Shown in pieces: positions 1 through 15,100 of a stretch of DNA of 60,000 nt. The stretch is from Hydractinia symbiolongicarpus (taxonomy: Eukaryota; Cnidaria; Hydrozoa; Anthoathecata; Hydractiniidae). The position numbers and the translations under genes are program-made. Position 1 is the stretch's first letter; every line of letters begins with the position of its first letter. The notes beneath the pieces are model-generated. The model had not been told where the DNA came from, searched no databases, and was given only the letters and a program-made list of their open reading frames with translations. The stretch covers positions 9,860,001 through 9,920,000 of the forward strand of contig NC_079878.1 in assembly GCF_029227915.1 (NCBI RefSeq), written 5' to 3'.

Positions 1-575
1 TAGTGTATTTATATCGTAACTGTACATAGCTCATCAGGGGAAATGACAAAACGAAGGAGGTGTAAGGGTCTTATATAATTCATTACAGACTTTGATCATA
101 ACTATCCAAAGAAATATCTGCTCATTAAGTTGTTTTAGAAAAGGAATAAAATTAAATAAATAAAATTAAATATTTTTAACATTAAAATTATTAAGAGTGT
201 GCTTCGAAATACTTCATATAAAAAATTAATAGAAAGGCAAAAACCCAATGAGTCAAGAATAATTGAGAACAGTCTACTAAATAGAGCATACTTGCATAAG
301 TGTATTTTCCAAAAAAATATGTTGATTTACATCTGGTTTTATTATTTTGTTGTACTTTATATGTTTTCTTTAGTTTATCAATGTGTGATTAGAACTTGTT
401 CATATCCATATCCAACAAGTAATGATGAAGAGGTAAAGATATTACCATTTGTACAACGATAATATTTTCATAACATTGTTAGCGAAAATTGACAGATGTT
501 ATGAATTATTGATGTAACATAACATTCAAAGCTGCCGTAAAAATCCCTTCAATGTGTAATGCTTATTTACTTTAG
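1..575 (+). other. PRKDC intron, no exon identified
   Basis: AT-rich; the open frame 199-462 has no recognisable similarity and no matching phase. One could draw a 30-nt exon at about 31-60 before a GTGTAA donor but nothing supports it. Confidence 0.5.
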
Positions 576-3500
576 ACTGTGTTGAATGAAGCTGAGGAAA
601 TCAAGCAAAATGAAATCAAAATATCATATAAAAACTTTCTTTCAATATGGGCAACGCTACTCAAAGATCGTAGTTACAAGGTAAAAAAACATGTGATGAA
701 TTAAAAAAATGTATGTAAGCCAAAGGTGGTAACTGAAAGTAATGAAAGACAAGTTTCCATGGATTTTTCCACTGTCTAACGACTTATTTGACTAAATAAG
801 GCACAAAAACACACACTAAATTTCCTTCGAGAAAAAATACAATAGTATTTGGTGTTTTTGATCATGATCGCCAGACCTTTTAAGTTTTAATGTTCAAACA
901 CACTAAGAAGTAGCGTAATACTGACTTGTATTTTTGTACGTAACTTGGCTAAAGAGCTTTTTATTGAGCAACGTAAATGATATTATGTAAATACTATTTC
1001 CAGATCACTGATTTTACTTAGGCAAGTATATTTGATGATCCCAAAACGGCACAGTCACTAAAAGAACTGGTTTATGATAATATTGTTGAAGCTGTGTTAT
1101 CTGTGTTGAAAAAATTGAATCTTAGCGCTGACAAGAAAAGTATGACGGAACAAGAAACAAAAGTATGGTTGTATGAGGTTTTTGTTTATAGTGCTATTGT
1201 GGCTTGGGTCTGTTTTCATTGCCAGCATATTTATCTCTCTATCAAGTATAAGGACATGCTGAAACACTGTATTCCAAATTAAAGTCTATTTTAAGAATAA
1301 TGTGATCATTTATAAAAAACTAGTGTTATTTAAGGACAAGAAAAGAAATGTGAATGCAGCATACGTTTTATTGATAAATTTGCAGATGATAAGCCTTTTT
1401 ATACCCCGAAAGTATCTAAATGTGCTTGCTTTTTTTGATACCGTAAAAGTCCTTTCTTCCATTGGCTAACACGCTTACTTTAACCAATGTCTCTGTAATA
1501 GCATCAACCCTAAATTTGTCAAAATTACTAAAAATGGTTATCACAAGAATTGAAATAGAAATATGAAGTTAGTTCACAAATGTTGATTAACTGTAATCTT
1601 TGAGCAAGTAGAGATTTTATTCTTACAATAAAACTTTTAAAATCACACACCCTTTTTATTTTGTGCGTTTTTTATTTAGTTGAGTGATCCATTGGAAGAG
1701 ATTTCCTCGGATCCTACTGAGAATTTGGTTCCTAAAATGCCTGGAGATTTCTTGGTGCTTGTTAATGCAGTGGATTTCTTCAAGTATGTGTTTGTGTTTT
1801 TTAGAATAAAATCATTAGTACAGTGCTCTCATAAGTTTTCTAACGTCTTTACATTCTATCTTCTTCATTATTGCACTTTCAAGTTATAGTGTAGCCACAC
1901 AAAAATTACAAAGCCGGACATGAGCAACCCTAACAATAATCTATCACTAGTCGATAAGGCATGTGGAAAAATCCACTTAGCCTGATTTGAATTTTACAAC
2001 GTAAGCAATAAACCGAGAAATTTATTTGACTGTTGCTTCAAATGTGTAGAGCTTCAGAGGCTGATCATAATAATGTGTAAGATCTTGTACTTTCAACCAA
2101 CAGTTAAGGAGATGTGCAATAAATTGGTTAGTCGTTGGCTCTATTATGTAAAGCTTAAAATGCAGATCAAGAAAATGTTTAAGGTTATTTCGATGATGTC
2201 ATCAACCTGTCAGTACCGAAACAAGTGGTATGACCCAGCTTTGGGGAACTTACACAATTCGGTCCTTGGTGGCCCCTAGTTACCAATGTGGAAGGCGATG
2301 TCTGTTATTCCCAGCTGTTTTCAAGATATAAGGCCTTAAACATAAAAATGCAATGCTTTGGCTTTGCTATTTGAAAAAAATGTGTTGGCAACAGTATAAA
2401 TACATTGACGTCCTGCCGTAACGTCTAGGGAGTTAACAAATTTTTTAAAACATTTTTCAGTGACTTGAAAGAAAATTTTCGGGACTTTAAAGGAATATGA
2501 ACACATTCACTATGCTTGTATCAAGATTAATTAAATCAATTTACCTTAATTGATATATTTCTTAAGAGTGTAGTTAAATCTCAAAATAGGTATTTCTCAA
2601 GAACAAAATAACTTTTTAATGTTTTCTATGCTTTACAACATAAGTTCATCAGCATTTTTTTATTTGTTGTGTAAGATTCATTAAAGTGATTGCAGAGACA
2701 AACTGAGTTTTCTTTTTTAGGTATATTTTAACAGAACATGGAAATGCTTCATTCTTGAGATGGTTGTATATTTTTGTTGAGGATATCATCACATTGTCAA
2801 CAAGGTAACTAAGTTTTCCATTAATATGGACGTATTTAGCCCCCACACATCACTTTTATTAAAGTAATCTTTAAACAAGACTTCTATTACCAATTCCAAT
2901 GAAACTGTTTTGAAGGTCCTGTTTATGTTAGCCAAAATATTAGTAACTGTGTTTTATGTTATTAGGTTTCCAGTTATTAGTGGGTTTTACAAGTTATTAC
3001 AAGCAGCATGTATTGTTATAGAAGAAAACTCGTATTTTAAGGTATAAGTTATGAGGAGTCTGTTTATTGAAAATTGAGTTGCTGCTTTGTGTTAAAATCC
3101 TTAAGAATCCAATTTTTTGGCAAACTTTTGATCAAGAATTTTATTATTTCAATGCACCTTCGGTTTTTTCACTCTTTTTGTTATTTTATATTTTGTTTAA
3201 AGTTGCAGGAGAGTATATTTTGTATCTTAAATCTTATTTGTGTATATAAAATTTATAATCACAAAAAAATATATTTGAAGGCAAAATTAACACACACTAA
3301 TAAAAGGAAAATACTACTACTACTAATAATAATATATGATTGTTAAATATTGACCACTTGAAGGAAAACTTTATAATATAGTTTTCGAGGTGTTCTGTTG
3401 TTAACCAACTGAAAGAGCATCTTTTTTTACACAGAATATCTCAAAAGAACTTAACAATGAGAAGTCAAGAGTGTTCATATTATTGCAGAGTTATATGAAA

Positions 3501-6106
3501 GAGGTGAGTGAAACTATTGATATAGTTGCTTATGGATAACATTAAAATTACATGAAAATTTGGGGTGATTTATCTAGTCAGAGGAATGTGTGCAGGGGTA
3601 ACTAGACACATAGAAGTTTGACTTCAAATTGAAATTGTTTATTAGTATCGAACAAGTTACTACAATAAGGTAGATCATCATTGGTTATGTGAACTTAAAT
3701 TATAAACGATGTATCTTCTTTTCTCAGGTGCTATCCCGAATTAAACAGTACAAGGAGGATTTACTGATCTCTTGTCTGCAGTTCATACTCTCACTACCTA
3801 CCGAAATTGTAAAAGATTCGTTAGAGAAGATTACACCAGCTTTTAAAGTAAGACAAAGATTCCAGTTTATAATGTTTAACATAGTTGCAGTATTGTTAAT
3901 AAGCTAAAATTTCTTCCTAGTATTGTCATGTTTTTATTCTTCTGGCATCAACAATGCAACTAAATTTTCTCTCCTCTTCTCCAATTTTTACTGCTGTTTC
4001 TACAATTTTTATGTCGTGTTAACTAATTTAGACTACTTTCCAACTTGGGCTATCCCATTTTGAACTAGCTGAACTTGGTTTATGCACATTAGAAAAATGG
4101 AACCTCTGTTTGGACAAGTCAGATGTGAAAAATGTGTTATCCAAAGTACTACCTTGCCTTGATGATTATCTACAGTCTTCACAAGACTCAGGTTTGTAAT
4201 TAAGAAATGCATGTTTCCTAAAAAGAACAATGTGTATATAGTTTTTCGCGGAGGATTTTTCCGTAATCTAATATTAACTTAGCGGCAGTATCACTCTTAG
4301 AAATTTGTATAAAAAAGAAATCTTTAAGACTAATTAACATTATTTAAACGATGAGGGATCAAACTGTCAGTATTTATTATTAGCAGCGCACTGATTCTGC
4401 AATATTCTTGCAACTAAATTTAGTAAAATAGGAAATATTAATTAATTAGCTTCTGATTATGTATCGCACTTGTAATAATAATGGAAGTGGAGGCATTTAA
4501 AACAACCACAGATACATAGGATTAGATGTTTTTTATAAAGCAAATGTTATGTTTGTTAAAAGTATATTAAATTAGAAGTTTTCTTTGCCTAGATCACTTT
4601 CCTTCTGCATTGAATTATATAGAAAGAGTTTGAAAAAGCTAAAGTACATCTGGATTTGGCACTGTTGTAGTACTATCAGGGGTTAGGGGGTTAAAGGATA
4701 GAGGGTTAGCAGTCTTTCATTTCCTGGACAATTTTTAAAGTTTTAAGGATTGAAAGTGCTTTTTTATTATTCTAGAAACTTATTGAAAATTTTTTAATTA
4801 ATTACCCTTTAGCTATAAAGATTAAAATAATGTGAACTGGTGTTAAAAACTTGTAAACCTTTCAACACTAGTTGATAACCCAGGAAAAAATTCATGGGAA
4901 CCTCAAAGCCATGACAGCAGGACCTACTGATTGGTACCCAGGGCAAATAAAATTTAACGCCAAGTCAGCAGTTTTTACTAGTGAAAGTATTTTGCATACT
5001 ACATAACAATATCTTACATTTGAAATTTATGTCTTACTTTTAAATCATATAGTTAATCTAATGATTCTAGGTGAAAAAGAAGATTATATCACCGAGAGGG
5101 TGAGTCTAACTCATTCAGAACGCAAAATCAAAAGAGTACCCATCCGTTATCTGAAAGCATTAATCAATGCAAGCAAGGTAAGATAAATTTATTTATTTTA
5201 ACTTTAAAAGGTAGAATTGCCTAGACTCAATTGATGGCAGAGAATAATTGTTTGATGATGTTGTGTTGAAATATCGTTTAAGCTTGCTCAGATCAGTTGT
5301 TTGCTGTAAAGTTGTGTTCTTGTGTTAATAAAACAAGTCTATAACAACATGCTGCTGATAGTGAAGTCTTTTCTCAGCTATAATTCATCAATTGAGATTA
5401 ATTTTACTTGTATAAATTTATGCATCTATCACAATCCAAAACAAAACTTTTTATTTAGCTGCCATAACGAGTTTGCAATTAGAAAAATAAAGCCTTTTTT
5501 AAAATTGAATAATTCTGAATTACATGTCTTATACTGTGTTTTTGTCAGGTTATAGAAAATACGAAAGGGGTAACCAAATTGATTTGTTTTGCTATATATT
5601 ATTATATAATTTATTTCAGCAAACTGTTGAGTCACCACTTATGAAACTGAGGTTAAGAATTGTCAATTTTCTTGGAACACTCGGTGGTAGCGGCAATGTA
5701 GCTATTCTTCAGAATAACAAGCCCATTGATTTGTCAAAAGCAATTGCATGGGACAATGAAGAGCATCTCTCCTTTGCACTTCCTTTCCAAGATATGAAGC
5801 CAACAATTTTCTTAGGTATGTGTTTACATCAAATTAAAGATGATCATACTCTGGCATACAATGGCTCTATTTAATTATCCAGTTTGTCATGTGTAGATTT
5901 CTTGCTGGCCTGTTCCTATTAATTATATTATTATTATTATTATTTTTATTTCCACTGGACTTACTTTTTTTCTAGACTCCTACTTACCGCGTGTTGTGGA
6001 ACTTTCTCTTTCATCAAGCAATCGTCAAGTCAGGGTTGTAGCTTGTGAACTTTTGCATGCACTCGTCTTGTTCATGCTTGGGAAAAGCATCCAACAAAAT
6101 AATAAA
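576..6106 (+). CDS. PRKDC: PRKDC exons 1-11 of window: HEAT-type solenoid
   Basis: Exons: 576-680, 1022-1162, 1680-1783, 2721-2804, 2966-3041, 3435-3503, 3728-3847, 4032-4191, 5071-5177, 5620-5815, 5976-6106 (in-window residues 1-431). Helical-repeat sequence typical of the DNA-PKcs circular cradle. Recognisable conserved patches include ISGFYKLLQ (exon 5), [20 protein letters not shown] (exon 7), [19 protein letters not shown] (exon 10) and [16 protein letters not shown] (exon 11), each in the same order as in vertebrates. Exon 1 carries no domain signature and is placed by phase and context, so it is the least certain. The region holds no catalytic residues; in the family it forms part of the DNA- and Ku-contacting scaffold. 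Introns of 0.1-0.9 kb contain no other gene I can see. Confidence 0.9.
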
Positions 6107-9100
6107 GTAATTGCTTTTGTATAGAATGCTTAACATTATTTTGCACTGCATTTTTTTGATTTTGTTGTTCAAGATGTTACATTCTTCAATTTAAAGCTGA
6201 AATGCTTTAAATTTATGTGTTTATTTGTTTATTTCCTGTCTCGTGAACAAATATTCTGCTTTAATTGGAAATTATCAGCCGAAAGAGAGAAATTATTCAA
6301 AAATTTGAGCTTTAAAAAGTTCTATGTTCTACCTAACCATGTGTATAGGTGTCTACTCTACTAAATTGTCTGGTCTATTAAAAACAGGCTCATATTTGTT
6401 TACCATAATGTATATTTTCTATTTTATTCGTTGTTATTGAGTACTACTGTAAACCTTAGAAAAAAGCATACTGTATATTACAGCATATTAGCATACTGTT
6501 TCCAATAGTATGATGTTTTATACTTTGTAGACAAGCATGGAGGGCCTATATAGAAAAGTTTTTCCTGCTTTGTTGAAGTTGTCATGTAGTGCAGAGCAGG
6601 TATGTGATGGTACCGTGTACCTTAAGTTAACACTGCTCTTGTTTAATAGCTTGTGCACATAATTAAGTTTTTAAGGATATTTTTACTTCAAACTTGTTCA
6701 CTTATTTAAAAATCTTGTACTTATTTTTCAACACTCCATTATGTGTGAGACATTTTAGTTTTACTTAATCTTGCTTTTGTTATTGTTAACAAATTGAAGC
6801 ATAAACATAACAGACAATATTTCCAAGGTCTGTACATACACCCAGGGCTTTGAATTTTGAGGAAATTGTGTTTCGTGTGAGACCGGGAGAATAAAGTATT
6901 AAAACATTTTGTGACAGGTTTAAAGTTATAACATATAAGATTTGTTATTTACATATGTGGTCAACAACAGTGATGCATTTTTTTAATTTAACATCAAAGG
7001 AGACTTCTCTGTTCTTTTTTTCTTTTCTCTTTCTTAGTATAAAATGCTGTAACATAAAATTACTGTGACATATTGTTTACATATATCTATATGTAGCTAA
7101 CAGTTTTAATCAGAATATAGGAATTTAAAACAAGTACAAATTCCACAAATAAAGCAAGATTTGAATGTTCAGCAAAATTTTGTTGTACTCAGACATTTGG
7201 TTTTCAAAAGGAGCATGTGCAAAATTCAGTATAATGACACTGATTATTTCATTTTCACCTAATTATTTTGTGACTCAATATTATAATTAGAAAGTGCATT
7301 CTTTGCAGGTTGCAGAGCAACTTTTTAGTCCATTGTTGTTTCAAATCATTCATTGGTTGACTGGTGCTAATAAGGCAGAAAGTGAGGAAACAATGGCTTT
7401 ATTGGACGTCATATTGGTCTGTATTAACATTCATGTTTTTATATAATTTATTTAATGCTAGTAAATAAATTGTCTGACGAATTAAATAAACAAGCAAAAA
7501 AAAAGAACTTAGCAAAAACTTAACAAAAAATGGGAGAGAATTTCCGAAAAGAAAAAAAGGTTTAAAAAAAGTAGGATGTTGAACAAAACAATATTCACCA
7601 AAACTCTGAAAGGTAAAAATACTTATAAGATAATGTGATTAGTCAGCAAACATATCTGTGATTAGAATATAGAAAATATTTCAAATCTCCAATCGACATA
7701 GCTATATATCATGTTTTCACACATGTTTGTCTTACCAAATGTTTTACATGGTTATGGTACCTATAACTATATTTTGCAGGATGGTGTTACAAGTTCAACA
7801 GACAGTTCGTTAAGAGACTTCAGTGCAAAATGTGTTAAGGAGTTTCTACATTGGTCCATAAAAAAGTCAACTGCTAAGGTAAGAAAATATTTAAATGTTG
7901 TTGTTTTTTCACACCCAAGTCAAACAATTAATCATGTGGAAAGGACAGTTTTTAATTTCCCTTACAAGTTGAATTAAATTAAGCAAGAAGGTCAACTATT
8001 GACCTTCTTTTTCTACTTCACTCTACTTCTAAAACAAATAATATGATGAAATGAGTGGTAGTACATGGGCCATGTTGTTCTGTGTTATCTTAAGTACTCC
8101 ACAATTGATTAGCATGTAACAAAAAGTCAATATTTTTGTTACTAGCAAGTCAATTGTTAATTAGGCATGCTAAATCATAAAATCAACCAAATCAACTACC
8201 TCAAAACCTTGTTGATTTTGTTATTTTTGCACACAATAACGTGGTATTGCCATGGTAGAATGACTGTAAACATGTTTTCACACATTTGTGTTAGATATAA
8301 AAAAATTTGATAGTATGCTGACTGTGTTTTTGACTAAGAAAACTCAACCAGGGTAAAAGCTGGCTTTGCAAAGGAAATGTTTTCTTTACTAAAAAAAGTC
8401 TTAGTTGCTAATGGCCTGTTTAAATATTAGTTCACCATAAGAATTAAGGTCAATAGTTATAAAATTAGTGAACCTATAACATTGCAGATATAATATAACT
8501 GTGAGTAATTAGGGACCACCTAGAGACTAAAATTGCTCAAATTCCTGAAAGCTAGACAAACCCTCTCATTTCGGAATCGATTTGTTGATGTCATTATGAA
8601 ACATTAAAGCCTTCACAAATTTCTGTATAAATATTTTTGTGGGCCGTGCAGATGTCATGAATTTATTTAAAACATCTACCTTTTTCACTGTTTTTCTGCC
8701 TAAGTAGATTTTTGCATGGGTCTTTTGACTTATTGTATAATATCTGCAAAGTGAATTTTTTCATGTAGCTTGAGTTTTTTTTTTACCATAAAGCAACTGG
8801 AAAAGAATCCTGCAAATCCAAAAAGTCTTTTTAAAAGATTGTACAGCTTAGCATTACATCCGAATGTATTTAAAAGACTTGGTGCTGCAATTGTATTTAA
8901 TAACATATATGCAGTTTTCAGGTTTGCTATAAGTGTTTCTATTTCTTTTTTCTGTATTTGTGACAGTCTGGGGGAATCTCATTGCAACTTTTTCTTTTTT
9001 TGTTTGTTTGCATTACACCATTTATATGTTGTGTCTAAATATTCCAAAAAGTACATAACACTCATCATTGCATTTGACAAACTGTTATTAAGAATGAAAA

Positions 9101-12100
9101 TTTTTAAAATTTACAAATCAATTTAAGATGAGAACTTTCTCGTTTCTTAGAGAAGAAGAATCTCTTGTTGATATCTTTACATTGGAAATATTAGTCAACT
9201 ACATGAATAGCTTATCAATGTCACGCAGTGATGAAAAGTCTCTTGGTATGTATTTGTTTGTCTCTCTGAAGAAAACCTTTAGATTCAGAATGCATACATT
9301 AATTTGAACACAATCTGAATAGATCATCATAAATCAACACAAATCAGTATCACTAGATACATGCCAGTTGGTTTGAATAGCCCAGGTCTTCGCAAACAGT
9401 TATAATCGCATATAAAACAAATAGTATGCATCAAATATTAGATTGTTACATGAATCAATTGTTGCAATAGAAAAAAGTTTCTGACTGGTTCTATGCAGGC
9501 GTTGTTTAGAGCTTTAAGTTATCAAAGAAGATTGGACAGATTGAAGGTTTTTAGCAAGTCATGTTAGACATTCATATACTGTTGTGCCCTGAGTGTTTGT
9601 TTTGTTTGTACTTTACTTTGTATTTTTTACCATTACGTATATTTTTTTCAGGAACAACTGAACAATGTGAGATTGTTATGGAGCACTTAGAAAAAATAAT
9701 CAAGAAAAAATACAAAATGTTATTAAAGCCAAAAGAAAATCGAAACAGACCAGTGTAAGTGTTCTATTAGATTTTACATTTTCATTACCCGAAAATTAGT
9801 TTTAAAACCATGCACCAAAGTTCGTGTGAAACTATAACTTTAAAGACAAAGTTTTTGTCTTAGAAAATGAGCGACAGGTGAAAGTTCTTAGCAGTTTGTA
9901 TTCTGACAATTAGTAGTTTTATATGAATTTCAAAGTGTTACCATATGTATTTGTTATACTAAGTTACATATTAAAGCAACACTCACAATCAAAATGCTAC
10001 TAAAACAAACATTCCTTTTGGATTCTCGTTAACTCTTGTCAGCATTTAATTTTGTTTACCTAAATTTTTTTCATTTACAATACATAATTACTTTCAGTGA
10101 GTTTAAGCATTTTAAAGAATTCAGCCTGGCTCACGTAACAGTTTGGCTACTACATCAATGTGGGTCTCCTCATGCTGCCTGTCGTCATCAGTGCATGAAA
10201 TTGGTGTATGCATTTTTACCGTTGCAAAAAGGTACTGTTCGTTTATATTCACAAAGATTAGTTTAAAGCAAAAATATACCATGGGGAATTTTTCTACATT
10301 TTATATCTGATGTTGGTATCATGCATAAAAATTGATGTGATAGGGACTGTACATTTTTTATTGTAGGTGCAAAATCTCCATTAGACTGGGTAAAAAGGAC
10401 CTTGGATGAAGAAAAAGATGGTTCAAAATACTTTACTGATAAGTAAGAAGATTTATTTTGTGTGTGTAAGTTGTTGTTTTGTTACATTGTGACTTTTGTG
10501 AATCTCTAATGTTTAAATTTTTAGATTTGAAAAAGGAAGCTACACTAGCCAAGGTGTACGATATCATCCAACATTGGAGGATCGAGTAAAAGGAAAGTTC
10601 TCACTTAACCTAGCTATTGATTGGTTGGAAAACTTTCTGGGAGCATTGGACTGTTATTGTTGGGTATTGGGAACTAAAATGCTAACATGCCAACAACTTT
10701 TCGTCAGTAAGTTTTTTTTCTTAGTTGGTGAGAATAATGTTGTGGGGCATAGTTTATTGCCTGCTTCTATGTTTATGTGATGTTGTCCATATTTAAAAAA
10801 TTTAATAGAATTCAGATGTTTGATCAGAATGAACAATTCTCAATGCCTACAGTGGTGAACCATGATAAACATCCCTAAAAAAAAATCTAATGCAATGTTG
10901 TCAGATAATTGCGATTTATTTTGGCTATATGAAGGCATCTTCATTTTGTTTCATTTTTGACATGCACAAATTTTTCGTGAATGTATCTAGTCTTATTATC
11001 ATAGCTTTTAAATTGGTCAGTGTAGCATACCAAAAAAAAAGAATTGATGACCAGGCACTATGTGAAAATTGTTTCAAACTACAAATTCAATATTTTGAAC
11101 ATAAGGGTCATAGCATGCCTAATATGACAAAATACTGATCAATATTTCCATGGCTCCATTTAAATGCTTTTTATTGAGGTGGTATTATTGTGTAAATGAA
11201 ATATTGTATATTTCTTGCAAAAATTGCTGATATTGCTATATGGTTTATTTTTGCGACTAAAGTCTAAAGTCTTACCAGCAAGCTACTACAACAAAAGACT
11301 CATCATTATAAGATCAATTTACAAACACAAAAAACCCATCCTTGTCAATCTCTTTTTTTTTAGAAAATACAGAAAGTAAGATTATGACATCAATACAATA
11401 TTTTGTTAGCAAGCTGTCGTTAATTGATGCGAAGACGTTGTGTAAACAGTATGGTGATAATGTTGTCCTGCCATCAGAAAATGAAAGTTTTAACAGGTTT
11501 GTTATTTCTCCTTCGATGTTTTCATCTCATGTTATTTGTTTTTTGTATCAATAATAAATCATCAGCTTTTCAGTTCCCTTTAAATAGCGTGGTAATGCTA
11601 ATTTACACATTCAGTCTAAATTCAATATATGCTAGCATCTAGAATGCTAGCATCTTTTCAAATACATTGCAAACAGGAATGAAAAATGTTGTAAAACTAT
11701 TTTAAACGTTCTTTTTCAAAGTGTACATTTTGCATGTCTTACAAAAAAATGTTGTTTTGTCCTTATTAAAGTCTTCTTTTAGAACGAAATGCACTGTCAT
11801 CGTTCGTCTTTATAACTTTCTGCTGCTAACCTTAAATAATGAAGTATGGAATACTCAGCAATTGGGAGATGTTGCAAACGATATATTCTGTAAAGAGTTT
11901 TTTATAATGATGGTACATTGCTTGTTATGCCCGTCAAATGTTGCCTTCAATATATCTGATTTTGATGTCATCAAAAATCTACCGCTAGAGGTAACCAAGT
12001 TACATAATTTTTTCTACAAAGACTCTATTTGCTCACCTAGGTTAATCTCTCGTTAGTAGCACCTATTAGAACAGTTAAGTGGTATAATGGGTCTCCTAAT

Positions 12101-15100
12101 GAATCTAAGGCTCTTGGAAACCCAGCGCAATCTTCTTTACTTAACAACTTGTGCTAATATATTGATTCCATTTTTAGCAGTTAAAAAAGGATCAAACTAT
12201 ATTGCTATAGTTGAGGTTATGCCTTAACTGGTGATGCACAACTTATTACACTGCAAGCAGCACTCCACGAATTGGTACCCAGTTGCTATATAATATAGTG
12301 ATAAAAAGACTCTTTTGTGTCGAAGTATTTGGTTTAAAATTGTTTTGTTTTCTGTAAACGCATTCTAGTGATAGTGGTTAACCATTTTTGAGTCAAAATA
12401 ATTTATATTAGAGCTGTAATGATAATATAAGGAATGTAAGGTTACCTTCGACCACTATTTCTGGCTTGACTGAATACTTGCTTTACAATACTTCTCTATC
12501 CTTGACTGATGAAAATTCTGTCACTTTGATAATTTTACTTCATCTTGAGATATTTATAATGAACTATTTATTTATACATTGTGTGCTTTGTTTAGCTTGA
12601 GCAATTTTTGAAAGTCTTCCTGAAATACTCCCCTGTGACCATACAAAAGAGGTGTGCAGCTGTGTTTTCAAACTTGTTATCAGAAACAGAATATGATCTA
12701 CTTGGATATCTCCCACTAGACTTAACTACCAATGGAATACAATCCTTAAGTTGTGTTTCAGTTATTCAAATTGCATCTGGGTATCTTTTGTTACACCAAG
12801 TTGGGTTATTAAGCAAAGTTATCCCAAAGCAGGTAGAAGTTTTTTTATATTTTTAAAATAAAAAAAAATATTTATTTGCTAAATTTTAAACGCACACTTG
12901 TAATTATGTTTGCCTTGGAAAATACATCATAATACCTTTTTTATCTCTTTTATAGACATGTAGAAATATCCATGATCGATTGCTGTCAAGTCTTAAAAAT
13001 AGTCTGGTTCCATTGTCAGGTGGCCAACAGGCTAGTATTGTTCCACTACAGAAATCACTAGCTGAGATTATTCTAAAACTAGTCTTGGTATTGCAAAGTG
13101 AAGAAGTAATTAAAGTCTTGTTAGATGAGAAACCTATGATAACTGAACAAGGTTTGTCAGTGAGCCATTGCGATTTATTTTTACATAACAAAAAAATCAG
13201 TGCTATCATAGATAGAATATATTTCTTATTGACTAAAAGTGAAACCCATTCTAAATTTAAGGGTTTTAAAATAAAACTATTTATATTTCTGTTTAGCAGG
13301 TCTTGTGTTAAAATATGTTAAGTGATGAGAGACAGATTTACAGCAAATTTGAAAGCCTGTTAAAACCTAAGTATATATTTTTCCTTAGGTTTTGGTAGCA
13401 TGGAACCAAGAGGACTAATTTTCTACCAGTTATTTTCAAAAGTCTTTGATGAGTATTTTGTTTCAAGTCCACAACAAGTAACAGCCTTGCTTAGTGACAA
13501 AATTTCCTTTGGATTGTTAGCAAGCATTTTGCAAGGTGTGTTAACCGAATGTTTAAAGAACAAATCAACAGCCCTGAGGTGGGTTATTTTTTATCTTTTT
13601 AACTTTAAAGAAATGTTGACTTGAAATCGCAATGTGCTTACTAGACGTTGAATGAACATTTAAATAATACTACCTGTTCCCATAATGCAAATTAAAAAAC
13701 GTTACTTAAATGTTGTCATTTCCTAAAATTAGAAGTGTGAATTCTAATGTAAACCGTGTGGATGACAAATCGGTTCAAAATGCTTCCATTCTCCAAAAAA
13801 TTGATTCACTGTATACCACACCATTCTGTGGTGTTTTGACTGCTGTAATGCTGTATTTGTGGTACATATAAAGCCCAAATTTTTCTTAAATATTAACCAT
13901 TATACAACCAATTTGGGGGTCCAAAATAGAGAAACGAAAACTGCGTTACTATTTGTAATGATGAATAGGGAAAAAATGTGGTGGTAACAGTTCTAGATCT
14001 TGTAGGATCACTTTAAAATATTAACTGTTTGATACAAACAAATTGAGATCTTGTTTCCTTAAAAAGGAAGTTCCTGGATAAACCCCTGAACTTATTTCTG
14101 TAGTTAAACAAGAAGCTATAGCAGATTAATTCTATCCTAAGATTCACTCATTTATAGTAGGGGAGAAAGGCAAGATTGATGATGCCGCTTCACTCCCTAC
14201 TTGTAGCTCATTGAGATTTGAGTTATGTAATAAATCTGTTTGATCTATTAAATTTAGATTTTTTTGTTTATAGTAAACAAATATGTTCCAATGTTGTTAC
14301 AAATTGGTCAACCTTGGTTCTGGGGTTAGAAGCAAACATGGAAATGAGGTTATCTGTGTTTACAATAACCAAATTAATTTTATCCGTTAGCTTGGTATGT
14401 ATCACAACGTTTAATAAATACATTTTTATTTGTATTTTGTTTGTTTGTTTTTATTTTTTTATGTATATTTAGGAAGCAGTGAAACAGCCTAAGATATTCA
14501 ATGTTTTTATTGACCTACTAAATGATACAAGTAATGACCTTTCACAGAAGGGAAACATAGTTGATTTTTTGCCAACCATTCTGCAACATTGTTCCGATAA
14601 ACAGGCTTTGCAAGTAAAAGACGCATTAAAAAATCTAATTACAAGTCATTTCCCTATGAACTCTGCTGATTTAACTGTTGGTGAATCAAAATACATTGAA
14701 TACATGACATGTTTAAATAAAGTAAGGTTCTTCCATTTCATTGTTTTCAGTTTGTATGTAAATTAAAAATGTAAATTAAGAATGTAAAACCTTTGTGACA
14801 GTACAGGTTTAAAAAAAGTGTCCATAATGGATATTTTGTTTTCTCATTAGTTTTTGCGTTGCCTGATTTCATCAGCAAGTCCATTGGTGTTCGAAACTTT
14901 TCTCAGTGTTATTGTGCGGGAAACAGAGGACATATATGAACAGAAGATAAAGCCTTCTCTTATATCTTTCGTAAGAAAGTAAGTTGTTGTGTAATTTGTT
15001 TTCCTAGTTAAAAGCAGTACTAAAATGTATTATCAGTATGTATTATCAGTATGTATTAAAGCTGTTTTAATGACTTATCAACTGTTTAGCCATTCCATAC

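Noticed and set aside
199-462. Possible PRKDC exon
   Set aside because: No similarity to DNA-PKcs and no splice sites giving the phase needed by the exon at 576.
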